Positions 43,891-55,475 of a stretch of 64,000 nt of DNA are shown here, piece after piece. Where the stretch lies: positions 110,157,163-110,221,162 of the forward strand of contig OX465284.1 in assembly GCA_949987705.1 (NCBI GenBank). Reading direction: 5' to 3'. The notes under the pieces are model-generated. The model was given only the letters and a program-made list of their open reading frames with translations. It ran no database searches and had not been told where the DNA came from. Positions within the stretch are counted from its first letter, which is position 1. Each line of letters starts with the position of its first letter. This DNA is from Thereva unica (lineage: Eukaryota > Arthropoda > Insecta > Diptera > Therevidae). Both the position numbers and the translations under genes were made by a program.

Positions 43891-46480
43891 TAATGTAAGG
43901 ATTTCTGACTAAAACGACCGATTGAATGTTTCTTTTTGATAACGAAAATGACTCTCGAAGAGTGTTTTGTTAATAATACCTTTCAATTTAAAAAACTGCA
44001 TCAAGTGGTAAACCATTGACCAAAATTTAAGTCATTTAGCAGCACATATTTTCTTTGACCTTCGAAATTCAAGATTTAAATTCAGGGTATTATTGACGTA
44101 CATAAAAACGCGTTATTTGTGGTTAGTTATTTCTGTTTATAACCAAGATTTAATGGTGGTATTTATGTAATCAACCGAAGGAAGATTTTTGAACAAGATC
44201 CAAACCGGTTTTTCATTTTTTTAATTCGAACCGCAAACGAAATGAAATATTTCTGCAATTTTACTATTTATTTGTTTACATGCAAATTTTGAACCAGGTA
44301 GCGTGTATTAGTCATAAAAGGTGATTTAACGGAATAGAGTTGTAATAATTTTCTGTAGTCTGTAGTCTTCTCCAGTCTGAAATTTGACCTGACAAAAATG
44401 GGGTAATCCTACTGTCCAATCTTTTGTTTTTGTTTTTTTGTATGATATAATGCACGTGATATTTTTAAATAAAATTAAAAATAGTGCTTTTATACACTTA
44501 TTTACGTTCGTTCCAATTACGAAGACTGCCTCAAGACATGCCATCACAGCTGTTGTCTTACGTCAATCCTTCTCCATCAACATCTTCGAGTTTCAAAAAA
44601 AAAACTGGCCCAGATGAAAACACTTTATAGCTTCCAGCCTCTCCAATAAACTTTTGTTGAGAAAGGTAATGGTTTTGTTTTGCAAAAACCATTTTTAATT
44701 GCAACCTATACCAAAAGGTGTGAATCACTCTCTTTTTCTGCTCGCCCCGTAAATACCGGTTAAATAGATTAAATGATAATAATACGAAAAAAAAAATTCA
44801 AATTTCATTAACCAATTTTAATGACCCCAACTCGGAGGTATTTATATCAATTAAATCTAGTTGTAGAAGGGTAAGACCATATCAAATTTCGACATGATCC
44901 CATTCAGTTGCAAAACCTGCACTAAAATTGTGTCAATCCCAAGGAAGCAAAAACAAAACCCCCCTGACGAAAAAAAAACGATTTTTGCTCCATTGAAAGT
45001 ACGCAAAAATCTCTTGGCCAGGTTCGGTTCGGCTCATCTTGGTGTTGTAGCTGGAGCTCCCGAAACTAGATTGGCCAGTTCAGAGGACGGACGAACGGAC
45101 GAACTCCTTGAAGTGCAGTTGAATTCATTAGCACAGTTACCTTACCACAATCAGCACACAGTACCCCGCGCATAAGCCAAACCAGAAGGTATTGCGCAAT
45201 ATTTAGCAATCATTAAATCGCTGTTTTTTTCACTCTTCTTTGGCGCATTCTGTTTTTACTGCTCTGCTCCCCTACCTGTTTCCCAGGTGGGTTCTTTGTT
45301 GCGGTTATTAGTCCGAGTTTGACCTTGCAGCCTTTCTTAAACTTTCGGTTTTATTTTGTGTGACGTACGAACAAGACCCGCATCTTTACCGCAAAGTGAA
45401 CGCTTTATTTTGGGTAACGAACAAGAAAAAAACAAAATTTATGTAAACTTTCAGCGGGCATTGATTATCACGTAGATTGGGGAATCAGAGAGAGAGAATT
45501 GGTTCCAGTAGATTTGTGATGGATGAAGACTTTGTGAAGTTGCATTGTACTGTGACTCATCAGGTGAACAAATTGTTTACGTTTACGTACGGTAGCCTTT
45601 GGGGTTTTTTCGATGCTAATAGACACTCAATAGGAAATGGTTTCTTTCGGTATTCACTAGACTTCAATTCAATTTGTCAATAAAATAACACCTCACATAG
45701 ACTTGGGGTTTTTTCACTTGGCTTTGGTGCTAATTTCGTACCACTGGTCATTCTGGATTTGCATTAAGTGGATCAACTCAAACAAAAACAGAGAATTTCT
45801 CTTCAGAATTTTTTCTACAAAATCTTAAGATGTTAATGAATGACTAAACTTTTAAAATTATGAGTTTTGCAAAATTCAAAACAAAAACTGGTTGAATTTT
45901 GGTATAATTGAAAAAATGGAAGCGGTCGTTATGCAATACTTTATATATAATGCACGCTCCCGATATCGGGCAAAAAAAACCTGACCTTACCGTGTTCTGC
46001 ATGTTAAGACTTCTTCCATTAACAAAAAACAGGTGAATTATTGTTTTTGGTAAAGCAGCGTTATGCTAATGGTGATTATGAACTCATTTAATATTATCGC
46101 GGAATTAGAAAGCTTGAAGAATAGAAAAATGAATATCGTTTTAGTTTTTGTTCGCGACTCAAGGGGGATCTAAAAATGCATTAGGTGTACTTTAGCCCGG
46201 TTTTTTGTTAAAGACAAAATCAGAGGCCATTCTTTTCCATATTGAAATTAATTGTAAAAAAAATAATCAATCTTGACTATCGTTGTTTAAATATTGGCTG
46301 TGCAGAAAATGTTTGCAAGGACAGAAAGTAAGGACATGGGAATTATATTGGTGCCCCTGAAGATGGTTTAGATATCTAAGGTTGGTTAATATATCATTGG
46401 TGGAACCATGATGGAAAATCATGTCTATGCTACATGACTAGGTTAGTTAGAGTCGGTTAAACAATCATTTCAAACGAGAC
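43891..46480. other. AT-rich intergenic DNA, nothing recognised
   Basis: Short frames only, for example 44894-45175 (+), which lacks any motif I recognise. Confidence 0.35.
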
Positions 46481-46484
46481 TATT

Positions 46485-46600
46485 GTTCCCCAGTTCCCCA
46501 CTAAGTACTAAACACGTCTAAAGCTGCTTGACCTACGCAATCGAACGAGAACGTTTCTACTGAGTATGCCCTGGCACTTCTTCATCGTACTACTAAATTT
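46485..46600 (-). mobile_element. 5S-rRNA-derived SINE-like copy
   Basis: The minus strand reads GTTCTCGTTCGATTGCGTAG, GGTCAAGCAGCTTTAGACG and TTTAGTACTTAGTGGGGAAC, the 5S rRNA internal promoter order. The part before it (CATACTCAGTAGAAACG) resembles ACTCAATAG before the copies at 36191 and 58640. Confidence 0.65.
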
Positions 46601-46604
46601 TTTA

Positions 46605-47120
46605 ATGCCCACAATTATGATCCCTTTAGTCTAAAAAAAAGTATGAGCGAACTAGCGAAGCGAAGCAACTCTATTCCAAAACGGCTCATGGTAGCATAAA
46701 TTAATATACCTATATAGCTTTCGTGACGGTTGTGTAGAGACAATAATTCTGAGCACTAAAAACTAGAAACATGCCGTCATAAAAGCAGAAAACTGATCTA
46801 GGGAAGGAAAAGGCTTGATTTGAGCTGTAGCGCCACTGGATGGAGCTAATTTACAATAAAACTTTTAAATTCGCCATTGCTGAGTCACTGGAATCGGTCG
46901 CCCTCACAAAAGGGACCAATTTATAATGGCTAAAGGTTTTGAACATGGGTAAAAGATTGAGATGCCTTTTGATAATCACCCAATCCTCGGATCGATATAT
47001 GAACACTGGTAAGACTCTCCTTTTGCAGAGTAGCTGTTTGAATGTCATCGTTTGATGCATAAATTTAAAGAAATTTAACAAACTATAATAGGGTTTAATG
47101 GTAGCGTAAGCACATTGTAA
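46605..47120. other. Intergenic DNA, nothing recognised
   Basis: Short minus-strand frame at 46851-47081 without a recognisable product. Confidence 0.35.
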
Positions 47121-47123
47121 TTG

Positions 47124-47200
47124 GCCTCAGTAGCCTAGGGGTTAAAGCACCAGACTACCATCTCACAGCTGCATGGTTCGAAACCAGTCGGTGGCCCGTT
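47124..47200 (+). mobile_element. tRNA-derived SINE-like copy (best example)
   Basis: TAGCCTAGGGGTTAAAGCAC is a good Pol III A-box region and GGTTCGAAACC an intact B-box 11-mer. They are separated by CAGACTACCATCTCACAGC. The ends do not pair as a tRNA acceptor stem, and related copies occur elsewhere in the window, so it is called a SINE head and not a tRNA gene. Confidence 0.6.
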
Positions 47201-47566
47201 TCCCTTCTTTAGCCAAATTTTCCGTCCTTTCTCCTGCCATCGCCAGTAAGCATAAAAAACCGTAAAAGTCCGCCATTCTACGCCATACAACGCGTAGATG
47301 GATTAGCTTTTGCCTAGCTGCTAGTCCCCTGGTGTTTTTTTGTCTTTCTCTCTTTCTCTCGGCTTTTTCCAATCTAAACTTATTTAACTATGGCCTCTTC
47401 CACTTTTTTCCACACATCCTCGGACCTAATGATGCGTCCTATGATATTTCTCGTGTTAGTAGGGCCTAGACCATCGCGACTAGTTCCAACCTATTTTCGG
47501 CGAATCTCACAAAATCAAAGAGTACGGGCACTGATTCTCCTGGACACCTGGAAATGTCAGCTTCAG

Positions 47567-48680
47567 CAGTGATGCTGTAAACATGCTAAGGGCGAAAATA
47601 GTTTCCACAGCGACTGGCAAAAACGAATAGAACACACAGCTTTTCTATGAGTATGAAGGGTGCAGCACAATATGCAGACCACTCGACGACGAGGTCGCCG
47701 AGGGTGGCGACTCAATCAATCCAAGTTCTATTTCGTAGCCGTCGCCCCTCAAAGTTGCCTGGGCGGTGTGACCTGGGATTGTGTTGCTATTCTCGTATGT
47801 TCCTGTGCGCGTGTGTAGTAGGGATGAGCATCGAAGGTCGATGTTTTCGAAACATCGATGTTTTCCTTTCGATGTTCGATGTTTTTGCCATCGATGGTGA
47901 GCTAACGATGTTTATCGTACATCGATGTTTTACATCGACGTTTTAAGAATTTTACTGTACACTTATGTTTTTTCAGTTTTATATCTTTACTCGTATGAAA
48001 TGGAATTGTTAGTTTAATTTTTACCACTTTGAAAGTTTTTAAAAATAAAACCCCTACTCTCAAAACGAGAATTGGCGGAATTGCAGAATTGGCCAAAACC
48101 TATTTGATTATAATGGCCACGTCAGTTCCATCTGAGCAACTGTTTTCAAAAGTGGGACAAACAGTTACCAAAGCCCGAAACAGACTAGAGGGAAAAATGA
48201 TTTCCAAAGTGGTTTTCCTTCATTCCATTGAAGCTATGCTATGGAGCTGGGAATAAGTTAGAGTTGGCCTAAAGCCTTCGTAATATGAATTAATAACTTG
48301 ACGAAATTACATACATTTTTTGATAACGTTTGGTTTAAATTTGTTGTGTGTTTAATTGTGGTTTACCTATCCTTTTATACAAAACTACGGAATTGTTACT
48401 AAAACATTGATGTTTGGATCCGATGTATTTTTTTTTACAAAATTACGGAACTTTTATAAAAACATCGAAGTTTGGCATCGATGTTCATCGATGTTTAGAC
48501 GTCGATGATTTCCACACATCGATGTTATAGTTCGATGTCAACATCAATGCTCAACATCGATGTTTTTCTATCGATGCTCATCCCTGTGTAGCATTCGGAT
48601 GTCGAAGATGATTATTCTTGTGTGTGCTTTTTAATTTGTGTGCACCGTCGCCCTTAGCATGTTTACAGCATGAGTCACTG
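47567..48680. mobile_element. Inverted-repeat DNA element containing a nested hAT element
   Basis: ATGCTGTAAACATGC then TAAGGGCGA (47572-47595) is repeated exactly inverted at 48648-48671, a 24-base perfect match. CAGTG lies outside it on the left and CACTG on the right, at 47567 and 48680. The interior is occupied largely by the hAT-like element at 47819-48586. No target duplication is clear. Confidence 0.7.
47819..48586 (+). mobile_element. Small hAT element with a transposase C-terminal fragment
   Basis: The left end TAGGGATGAGCATCGA and right end TCGATGCTCATCCCTG are inverted repeats. Many ATCGATGTTT words crowd both subterminal regions. The frame 48029-48256 reads ETxxx-like text ending in KTYLIIMATSVPSEQLFSKV then GQTVTKARNRLEGKMI. 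This is the hAT C-terminal dimerisation motif (P-[ST]-S-E-x(2)-F-S-x-[AV]-G) with N-R-L after it. The catalytic part is missing, so the copy is non-autonomous. Confidence 0.8.
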
Positions 48681-48731
48681 TGCCCGAGACGATGAAGGTA
48701 TTGTCCATAACCTCCATTAGTTCGTATACAT

Positions 48732-48928
48732 AATGAGTTGAACTCAGGTTGAACCGGAGTCTAACTACATGTAGACGCGAGTTAGGTTGAGTTAGGATCG
48801 ACTGAGCTCGACTCAGCTCTGCTACCTGGGTTCAGTTGAAATTATGCATATGGACGCGAGTTCAGTTTGTGATTTGTGACTTAAGCCGAAAATTCAACTC
48901 AACCTCAACTTAACTATTTAACTCATCA
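48732..48928. mobile_element. TGAGTT inverted-repeat element
   Basis: It starts AATGAGTTGAACTCAGGTTG and ends CAACCTCAACTTAAC...AACTCATCA, roughly inverted. The right end also occurs at the very start of the window. Confidence 0.5.
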
Positions 48929-49079
48929 CGAACACGTAGTACATGTCCATTCAAGAACTGCATGAGATCGTAGCTTGCTTGCCCAAGTTCCTTCATAACC
49001 CATCTATACACCCTTGGGATAAGTCTGTGGGTTCATCAACTTTTAACAGACTCGTCCCACTTTCATTTTCATATTGTTA

Positions 49080-49740
49080 CACGCTCATAGCACGCTATCT
49101 GCCGCGGCATCGTTTTGGACTTTCTTCTAATATACGAAAGGTAATAGAGGTGAATGCCTTCCTGTCGCCAGTATATTCATGGGGATCATCCCTTCTTTCA
49201 CGGACACTGCAACGCCGGACGTTGCCCTGTACGCCTAGCACGTGCCAAAATCGCTTAGTCTGTATGTGGCTCTCCATTTTCTATTGTTATTCGTCCTACT
49301 AATTGCTGCCTTCATCAAGAGGCGACGAATCGGTGCCCTCCTTGTACAGCATTCCCGTCTCTTAGGGCTGGCTGTAGATGAATGTTCTGCTCCCTTCGTT
49401 AATCCTTTTGGATATTGCCTTCTTCCATTTACCAATCAGCACAGCTTCTGTCCTGTGCTCAGCAAGCGTTGTACCAGCGATTTCTATCCACGCTTCGTTC
49501 GCATGCAATGCAATCTCATCGAGGTGTCCGTGTCGTCTAACGACTGCTAACCCAATAATATCATTTGAAAGCCCGATCCCAACTTTTGGTAATCTTAGCT
49601 ACCATTAGAGGTTGTTGTAAACAGAAGAGGGCCCTGAATGGATTCCTACGGAACGCCACACGTTGTCCTCGTTCACAATGAAGAGACTTAGCCCGGAGGT
49701 AGTCGATTACTACTTGCATTAGGCGGACCTAGTTTGATCA
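49080..49740 (-). pseudogene. R1-clade non-LTR retrotransposon relic
   Basis: In minus-strand order it reads TTCGVP-ESIQGPLLF (49663-49625, degraded GVPQGSILGPLLF), TEAVLI in the thumb region, APIRRLLMKAAISRT and then AYRATSGVAVSV followed by GMIPMNILATGR (about 49235-49160). The last block matches the S-A-Y-R-T-x-S-x-x-A-x-x-V-I-A-G-x-x-P-x-x-I-L stretch typical of the R1 clade. In-frame stops and a frame change inactivate it. Confidence 0.65.
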
Positions 49741-49759
49741 ACGCCTCGTCTATTTTGCT

Positions 49760-50480
49760 CCATCTTACCAAATTGAAAGCATTTTTCATGTTTGATAAGG
49801 TTTATGAAGCAGTGATTTTTTTATGGCAGATATTTCCATGCCCATCACCATGTCTAGTTAATCAAATCCCCCATCAAACTTTAATACATTTGGCTGGCAA
49901 TGTCTTTCAAAGATAAAAAAACATAAACAAATTCCTCAACTCTTACCACTGCAATCTTTTGCTTGTACATATAATTACTATAGTACGAAAATCTAGTCAT
50001 AAAGTTCCTCATTTGGCCAACTAAACATTTTAATATTTTCAATAAAAATACCCACAACCATCGGCGACATTTACACCAGCTCACACCTTGTCTTAAACGC
50101 CACACAAAAATTTCCTTAATTAACCAGTAGAATGCTTGCTTCTTCCACCGTGTGCCCCGGAGGCATCCATCTCGCGCGTATGTTTATTACCACATTACTT
50201 TTACCGCGAGTCATAATCGATTCACTCCAATTTGCATTTTATCCTAGTCGGTTTTAGTTACTTTTTAGCAAAAATCGTAAAATCTTATTACACCTCGTCC
50301 AGCCTTACATCCATAAATTATGCTGTAGCCTACATGAAAAGAGGAAGTTTTTGATTACTTTTTACCTGTTTTTACCTTTCGTTTTCATTCAACTGCATAA
50401 TTCGCCCGTCCATCAGTTATGTCAGATCGCGAAGAGAGGAAACATTTTTGTAGTTCGGCCAGCAGTAAAACAGTTTGGTC
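49760..50480. other. Intergenic DNA, nothing recognised
   Basis: AT-rich, with short frames only. Confidence 0.35.
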
Positions 50481-50545
50481 TTAAGTAATTTTTATTGTTT
50501 CCTTTTTTACTTAGGAGATTTACCTGTGAAGGTTTCAATGTTTTA

Positions 50546-50875
50546 TTAGAATAGAGCTTGCCTAATCTCGCCGCGAACATACAATGTACCAACAGAGATT
50601 GGATCAGTTTGGCCCGAGTGTAAATGGTAAGAATATGTTGATGCTGGTCCATCCATTGGTTTCGGTTCCATTAAAGCCTGCGCAATTGACTTTGCGCTGA
50701 TCACGGCGATATTAGCCAGTTGGTCTGCCGAACATGGATGAGGTGGTAACAGACCATTTCGCAGCACATCCCCTTTGCGATTGACCACGTTGACCTTGCG
50801 ATCGAGATTGGTCGAACATAATTCACGATACTCTTTCAACTTTGGTCTATTATCGCTTCTTGGTTCATAAATCAT
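50546..50875 (-). CDS. Possible small gene or last exon, 109 codons, unrecognised
   Basis: The minus-strand frame begins MIYEPRSDNRPKLKEYRELC and ends YVRGEIRQALF. It has balanced amino-acid composition, no signal peptide or membrane segment, and a Pro-rich middle (GLLPPHPCSADQ, EPKPMDGP). A minus-strand AATAAA lies at 50496-50491, about 50 nt after the stop codon. In-frame TAG occurs a few codons before the ATG, and a second short frame (MAALSAFLTKSKSTKKN, ending two bases before the ATG) lies just upstream. The start may therefore follow a splice acceptor, or the short frame may be an upstream ORF. I recognise no family. It could also be chance. Confidence 0.35.
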   Translation of the reverse strand: MIYEPRSDNRPKLKEYRELCSTNLDRKVNVVNRKGDVLRNGLLPPHPCSADQLANIAVISAKSIAQALMEPKPMDGPASTYSYHLHSGQTDPISVGTLYVRGEIRQALF

Positions 50876-50879
50876 TTCT

Positions 50880-51500
50880 AATTGCTGCTAGTGGTCGTTT
50901 CCTGCTGATTTTTTTTAGTACTTTTTGACTTTGTTAAAAATGCACTGAGGGCAGCCATTTTTATTTCTAGGTACTTAAAGCTTGTAAATTACCTTACAAA
51001 TGGCCGCCGTTTGTTTTGAGTGGGTCAAGATTCACTAAAAGCTTTTGTTGTAATAAAATTTTATATTTTAATGTTTTATTTTTTCTTTCGAAAAAAAAAA
51101 TAACGAAAAAAAAACGAGTTTTAAACTTGATTTTCATGAAATGCAGTAAAAGTGTTAAGCACATTAATAAAGGGTAATACAATGTGTTTTATTACGGGGT
51201 CATAACGTAATAAGGATCAAAACCAGTATTTCTTTCTTCTCTTTGAAAAGATGAAAAAAAATACATTTAAATTGTCGGAGATTACATGTTGCAGTTGCAG
51301 CATATTTGTATGTTGAAACGTGCGCTGTAAGATACAAGAATAACCTCAGGCCGACCACAGCCGTGAAATTAATGTTTATCGATCTGTCGAAAGGGAATTG
51401 ATTGTTGTTCGTTCGGAGAAGATGGGAAAGCGTTTTAAAATAGAATAAATTATGCGTTGGTTTTTTATTTTTATTACATATTATGTATTTTTGGACGTAC
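50880..51500. other. AT-rich intergenic DNA, nothing recognised
   Basis: It holds the short upstream frame mentioned with the 50546-50875 ORF and otherwise nothing. Confidence 0.35.
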
Positions 51501-51505
51501 TATTA

Positions 51506-51927
51506 CTGAGTTTCCATGAGAGTTCAACCAGAGTTGAACACGAGTTGAACTCCATGGAAACAGTCGCAGTCAAGAGTTTTCGTTAAAGATTTTCAACTCT
51601 GCTCAACTCAACGAAAATAGGTAGATTGAACAGAGTTCATGCACACAACTACAAACGGGATTGTCAAATGTTAAAAAAGTCAAAATGTCGCGCCTGTTTA
51701 TAACATTTCTGTTATACAACGAAAACAATAAATTAATTTTATGGTCCATGATCACTATTTTATAATAACAAAAATATTACGTCAAATTTAAAAACAGCTG
51801 CTTGCTTAATACAAGTACACGTACACAGGAAGAAAAGTCAGCCATGGAAACGCATAGAGTTGAGTCGTTGAGTTGAAGTGTCATTTCAACTCAACCTCAA
51901 CTCAACTCGACTCCCATGGAAACTCGG
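51506..51927. mobile_element. TA-flanked MITE, family CTGAGTTTCCATG, copy 1
   Basis: CTGAGTTTCCATG at the left is answered by CATGGAAACTCGG at the right, each bounded by TA, the target of Tc1/mariner-type elements. The interior is rich in GTTGAAC/TCAACTC words. It is 422 bp with no coding capacity. Confidence 0.75.
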
Positions 51928-52080
51928 TATATATTAGCCGTGTGATTAAAGGTGTTCAGGAACAAAGATTAAACGAAAATAATGGACGAACGCTGCAGAA
52001 CGCAACCAACGCAGCTAAAACTGAACGAAAAACAATGGACGAACTTCAACTAGACGAAAAGAAAACGAAACTAACATGTA

Positions 52081-52381
52081 CTGTGTTTCCATGAGCCAGA
52101 GTAGAGTTTTCGTTAAGTAAACAGAAAACCTTTTCTCTCAAGATCACTCGATGTCGTTTCCATGGCAGTTCTGGGTTGAATTGACAGATAAATAATTTTA
52201 CACTATATCCCCTTAGTATATGTGCGATAAAGGATACTAAAGCACACGCATTATGCAAAACTCGGCTTAACCGGACTGGTTTCGTTGAGTTTACTTGGAT
52301 TTAACGAAACTTTACTCAATCCCCGTTTTCATGGGTGCTTAATCTGAGTAAACTCAGGATAAACTCTGCATGGAAACTCAG
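52081..52381. mobile_element. TA-flanked MITE, family CTGAGTTTCCATG, copy 2
   Basis: The left end CTGTGTTTCCATG and right end CATGGAAACTCAG are bounded by TA. The element is 301 bp and lies 153 bp from copy 1. Confidence 0.75.
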
Positions 52382-52683
52382 TAATGGCGCTGAAAAAACG
52401 GAGTAAGAAAGTTGAAATACATTGTGTGGAATAACAGGAAGAAATCAGGCCGTCGCAAAAAGATAAGAAAGGGGAAAAATGAGCAGCCAAGGCAAGAGAA
52501 GTAAATAAAATTTAAATTCCGTTAGACCATTTTTATTTTGTATTTTTAGAGAATAAAAGGAGACATTCACTTATATTAAAAATGCCAGTTTTTAATTTAA
52601 GCCATAAGAGACTTGAATTTGAGGCTCAGTCCTTGTAGGTTAGACCATATACTGTGAGTCAGATGATAGAAAGTGAGTGCAAA

Positions 52684-52806
52684 ACAATCTGCAGAGTTCC
52701 ACAAGGCTCCATCGTTGGTCCCCTCTTGCGGATCATCACATATGATGAAGTACTGGCGCTACGCCTCCCGCTAGAAACGATCGCAATTGGGTCGCGATAG
52801 TAAAGG
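52684..52806 (+). pseudogene. R1-clade non-LTR relic, reverse transcriptase part
   Basis: The plus strand reads CRVPQGSIVGPLLRIITYDE then VLALRLPLETIAIG, matching G-V-P-Q-G-S-x-x-G-P-L-L-W-x-x-x-Y-D-x-V-L-R-L-P-L-P of R1-type reverse transcriptases. It stops where the 2.7 kb DNA element begins. Its probable continuation is at 55476. Confidence 0.7.
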
Positions 52807-52808
52807 TA

Positions 52809-55475
52809 GAAACAGATTGGCGCGACAACTTTTGCCGCGCCGCTCGACGGATTTTAGATTCCGCCTTAGCTAACAGATTGGTGCGGCGCGGACAATTTAA
52901 CGGAATTTAACAGACGATGGAATTTAAATAAATGAATTTGAAATTTTTAATGTAAATATAATTTAATGAATTTATTTTGTACTTTTTTAATTATTTGTTA
53001 TGTGAAAACACATGATCCTTAATTATAACTGTGCTCTTACCTAGAAATAAAAATTTAAGCTACTTTTGTAGTCGATATCATTTCAGCTTATTTAAAAAAA
53101 TGAATGAATCTAAAAGATTAACCGCTTTACCACGCATATGTATGCAACTTTAGAATTATTATAGCGCCATGTAAACGCTGAAGTTAACTTGGCTATCGAT
53201 TTTAAAGCATTGTATTAAGACAGTTTGAATAAAGCACTGTTGTCGATCGGACGTATGTAACTTCATTTTGTTTTTATTAAAAACCCTTACACTTTCAATA
53301 TTTTAGTATATTTTTTTTTTTTTTTCAATATTTGAATAAAGCAAAATTTACTTGGAATTAAAAAAGGAAGAATTGAGGTGTTAGATAATATTTTGCCATT
53401 TACAGAAAATTACCTGAAACTAAAATGTTTTATTTGAAGAGGATGGTTCCTTGACTTGTTTTATGGTACTAAATTAGATAATTTTACCTTCAAGTAGGAG
53501 TTGGCGGTCTGTTTTTTACATTGAATTGCATAATGACATTTTCCCATGTACCCAAAATTACTTAGAATTTAAAAATTAAAGGGTTTGATTTGAAAGAGGG
53601 TAGTTCCATGACCTGATTTATGATATTACATTATATAAGTTTACCTGTAAGTAAACAATGGGCGATTTGTTGTTTACATTGGGGTGCTTAATGGTTTTTT
53701 CCATTCACCGAATATTACCCGAAAAATTAAAATAAAAGGGGGGGTTTGTTCGAAATTGTTTTTCCCATTTATAGGACCTGCCTAAAATCACTTAAACAGC
53801 TTAGTTTTAAAAATTCCATATCAGTTGATTTTAAAATTTCAAACGTTGCTAGTGATTGTAATTGTTTGTGTAGTTTTTTAAAAATTTTCAATAATGGAAC
53901 AAGAACTTCAATTGGCACCTACACATTGTGTTTAATGTGTATAATGAGTTCATGGCATATAGTTTCCAAAGAACAATATTTCACACAGGCAATATAAATA
54001 AAGCGAAATGGTTAATTATCTCTCGTAAATATTTCTTTAAAACAGAGAAGGGCGAGAAACGCACCAGGTAGTTTTTAAACCCTTTATTCTTTATGGTGCA
54101 AGTTACACTATCATTCATTTCGTTTATTACCCCCATACACAAAACCGGTTTTTTAGGCAAGGGGTCGCAGGGAAGTACAACTCATGCGTCATATGACTCC
54201 TCACTTTTGAGCCAGAAAATTTGCCAGACTCACCCTCCATTACACTAACACAAATATAACATCGTACTCGGGGGTCTGCGAAAACTATGAGAAATTCTCC
54301 CTCTATTTCGCGTTTATTTCACAACTACAAACGCATCACAATCTTTACACAAAAAGAGGTAGAAAAATGAATGCTTAGTGTAATACCCGCATCATACACA
54401 AACCGTTTTGATGTGAGTATCGAGTGATGGATAGTGTAACTTGCACCTATGACTATACTCAGCAAATAAATGAATTGCTCATATAAGAATGAAGATGACT
54501 CAAGAATCTGGTAGTCAGGGTTTTCCCGTATTCGCATTTTATGATACAAGACCCTGAATGGGTGTGTAACACCTTGTCATGGAGAAGGAACTTTTCTTGT
54601 TAACAAGAGAAAGAAACGGTCATATGTATGTATGTTGTCATTCAGGGAAGTTTTGGATCAAAATTCTTTCGTCTCTTTTCCGTAAAACCTATTTTTGCCT
54701 ATTAAATACCACCTGCCTCACAACCTGAAAGTTTAAACTATGTATATTACATCATTAGAAAGTAATAAAAAATTCTCCTTCCGCGTTTCCGCCTAAAATA
54801 TCTATCATCAATATTTCCAGCTTGAACCCTCAGCATGTTTTAATTCAAATTTTATCTGACCAAAAGCTTTAACTAAAAACTTTCCCAGAAATTACTTTAA
54901 TACTTTACTTTTACTTTGGCTCCTGTTTTTCCTCCGGCTCCGGATTTTATATTTTTTAATCCTATGTTAAATTCCTCTGGGATAAATATAAACATTTCAC
55001 TAAAAAATAAACTTGAAGTACCTTGAAGCTTAAATTAAACATTGAGTTGCTAAATAGAGACAAAAATTTTTTATTGTTGACTGTTTTCGTTTGATTTTAT
55101 TACAATAATTAGTTTTAAATACCTGCAACAGTCTTTTTATGCCCCATAATTGGTAAATTTCTTTTTTGCTATTTTATAATAAATTGCATTAAAAAACTAA
55201 AAAAAAATCACGAATTAAATTTAAAAATAACCGCCACGAACAAATTGTCAATTTGCAGGCAGACAGCAGTTCAAAGCAAAAAATGTGTACTAAATTAGCT
55301 CGTCATGGTTGGTACCACTGGGCGACAAGCGGCAGAATTCGAAATAGCTCGAATTTGTCCGCGCGACAAGTCGCCTCCGCGCCTTTGTGGTAGCATATAT
55401 GGTGGTGCGTGTATTTTAATCGATTTTGCCGCCACGGACACCGCCTCCGCGACAAAATTCGCGCCAATCTGTTTG
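52809..55475. mobile_element. 2.67 kb inverted-repeat DNA element inserted in the R1 relic
   Basis: The left end GAAACAGATTGGCGCGA and right end TCGCGCCAATCTGTTTG are inverted, each flanked by TA. GC-rich subterminal arrays are present at both ends (GCCGCGCCGCTCGACGG and ACAGATTGGTGCGGCGCGG at the left; CGCGCGACAAGTCGCCTCCG at the right), while the interior is very AT-rich. No transposase motif was recognised in its short frames, so it looks non-autonomous. It carries a nested MITE at 54095-54447. Confidence 0.7.
54095..54447. mobile_element. Nested MITE with ends GGTGCAAGTTACACTATC
   Basis: The inverted ends GGTGCAAGTTACACTATC and GATAGTGTAACTTGCACC enclose 353 bp. TAT lies directly outside both ends (a possible 3-bp target duplication). 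The TIR similarity continues inward (ACACAAAACCGGTTTT versus an inverted AAACCGTTTTGATGTG). Confidence 0.75.

Noticed and set aside
44894..45175. ORF with Cys pair and Lys-rich start as a zinc protein
   Set aside because: Only two spaced cysteines (CKTCTK), no full motif, no gene signals.
47124..47200. Functional tRNA gene
   Set aside because: A and B boxes are good, but the acceptor and anticodon stems do not pair, and related diverged copies exist elsewhere in the window.
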